6,448 nt of DNA, taken from contig DAOUSV010000084.1 of assembly GCA_030627065.1 (NCBI GenBank), forward strand, positions 1 through 6,448, read 5' to 3'. Below are positions 5,731 through 6,448 of the stretch, piece after piece. A program made the position numbers and the translations under genes. The DNA comes from Piscirickettsiaceae bacterium (lineage in GTDB: Bacteria; Pseudomonadota; Gammaproteobacteria; Nitrosococcales; Methylophagaceae). Every line of letters begins with the position of its first letter. The first letter of the stretch is position 1. The notes beneath the pieces were generated by a model that was not told the origin of the DNA, made no database searches, and was given only the letters and a program-made list of their open reading frames with translations.

Positions 5731-6448
5731 ATGACACAAGAATATAATCCTGCCAAGATAGAAACTGCCGTTCAACAATGGTGGCATAAAGAGCAAACAT
5801 TCCGCGCTGTAGAAGATTCTACTAAAGAAAAATACTATTGCCTTGCGATGTTTCCTTACCCAAGTGGTCAGTTACATATGGGTCATGTGCGTAATTATAC
5901 AATTGGTGATGTGATCTCTCGCTATCAACGAATGCAAGGCAAGAACGTTTTACAACCTATGGGTTGGGATGCTTTTGGTTTACCCGCTGAAAATGCAGCG
6001 ATTAAACATAAAGTGCCACCGGCAAAATGGACCTATCAAAATATTGATTATATGCGTGATCAACTTAAGCGTTTAGGCTTGGGTTATGATTGGAAACGTG
6101 AACTAGCAACCTGTACACCGCAATATTATCGTTGGGAACAATGGTTATTCACTCGCCTATTTAAAAAAGGCTTAGTGTATAAAAAAACAGCGGCCGTGAA
6201 CTGGTGTCCGGTTGATGAAACCGTATTAGCGAATGAGCAAGTGATTAATGGCTGTTGCTGGCGTTGTGATACCGAAGTAGAGAAGCGTGAAATTCCCCAA
6301 TGGTTTATGAAAATCACCGACTATGCGGATCAATTAATTGATGATTTAGATCAGCTAGATGGTTGGCCTGAACAAGTTAAAACCATGCAAGCTAATTGGA
6401 TTGGTCGCTCAGAAGGCTTAGAGGTTAAGTTTGGTCTGACTGATTCTG
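5731..6448 (+). CDS. leuS: Leucyl-tRNA synthetase, N-terminal part (runs off the window)
   Basis: The first 239 codons are present with no stop before the right edge; full-length LeuS is about 860 aa. The enzyme charges tRNA-Leu with leucine. Visible class I features are FPYPSGQLHMGH (41-52), containing the HIGH-type signature HMGH (49-52), then MGWDAFGLPAENAA (77-90), and the zinc-knuckle region with C159-P, then GCCWRC (174-179). NWIGRSEG (222-229) marks the entry to the CP1 editing domain, most of which lies outside. The match to gammaproteobacterial LeuS is close throughout. ATG 5731 starts the conserved N-terminus (YNPAKIE); upstream there is only a weak purine stretch (AAAGA, 5721-5725). 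The 61-nt gap after the cyclase gene holds no promoter or terminator I can support, so read-through from the cyclase is possible. Confidence 0.97.
   Translation, partial: MTQEYNPAKIETAVQQWWHKEQTFRAVEDSTKEKYYCLAMFPYPSGQLHMGHVRNYTIGDVISRYQRMQGKNVLQPMGWDAFGLPAENAAIKHKVPPAKWTYQNIDYMRDQLKRLGLGYDWKRELATCTPQYYRWEQWLFTRLFKKGLVYKKTAAVNWCPVDETVLANEQVINGCCWRCDTEVEKREIPQWFMKITDYADQLIDDLDQLDGWPEQVKTMQANWIGRSEGLEVKFGLTDS

Noticed and set aside
6126..6317. 63-codon - strand frame inside leuS
   Set aside because: It is antisense to the conserved zinc-knuckle region of LeuS.

Overview
The window reads as a stretch of chromosome from a low-GC gammaproteobacterium. LeuS, CoaD, RsmD and the YfhL-type ferredoxin all carry the motifs of gammaproteobacterial versions. 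The order M16 protease - rsmD - coaD - ferredoxin is the one I recall downstream of ftsY in Pseudomonas and relatives. I cannot name the genus.

Left part (2-908): the 3' end of an M16 (insulinase/pitrilysin-like) peptidase gene overlaps rsmD, the 16S rRNA m2G966 methyltransferase, which starts with GTG.

Central accessory part (909-3138): three genes I do not recognise sit between rsmD and coaD with no free intergenic space. They encode a 608-aa protein with four N-terminal membrane helices and a cytoplasmic domain of about 495 residues, and two single-pass membrane proteins of 73 and 65 aa. Start and stop codons abut or overlap at each junction, so the three probably form one translationally coupled unit. 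This is the best candidate in the window for an undescribed membrane complex.

Housekeeping pair (3162-3944): coaD (phosphopantetheine adenylyltransferase), with a strong ribosome binding site, is followed by a YfhL/Allochromatium-type 2[4Fe-4S] ferredoxin. Everything from the M16 gene to the ferredoxin is on the + strand and probably one long transcription unit, perhaps with a weak internal promoter before the ferredoxin.

Right part (3949-6448): a coiled-coil lipoprotein on the - strand converges on the ferredoxin with only 4 nt between stop codons. Its promoter region is shared with a divergent diguanylate cyclase gene (degenerate GAF-like N-terminus, GGEEF active site, intact inhibitory I-site). 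The 62-bp divergent region holds a near-consensus sigma70 promoter toward the lipoprotein, a possible promoter toward the cyclase, and a perfect 8-bp inverted repeat spanning both. The window ends inside leuS (leucyl-tRNA synthetase, first 239 codons).

No tRNA, rRNA, CRISPR array or insertion sequence was seen. No gene-free stretch exceeds 62 bases.
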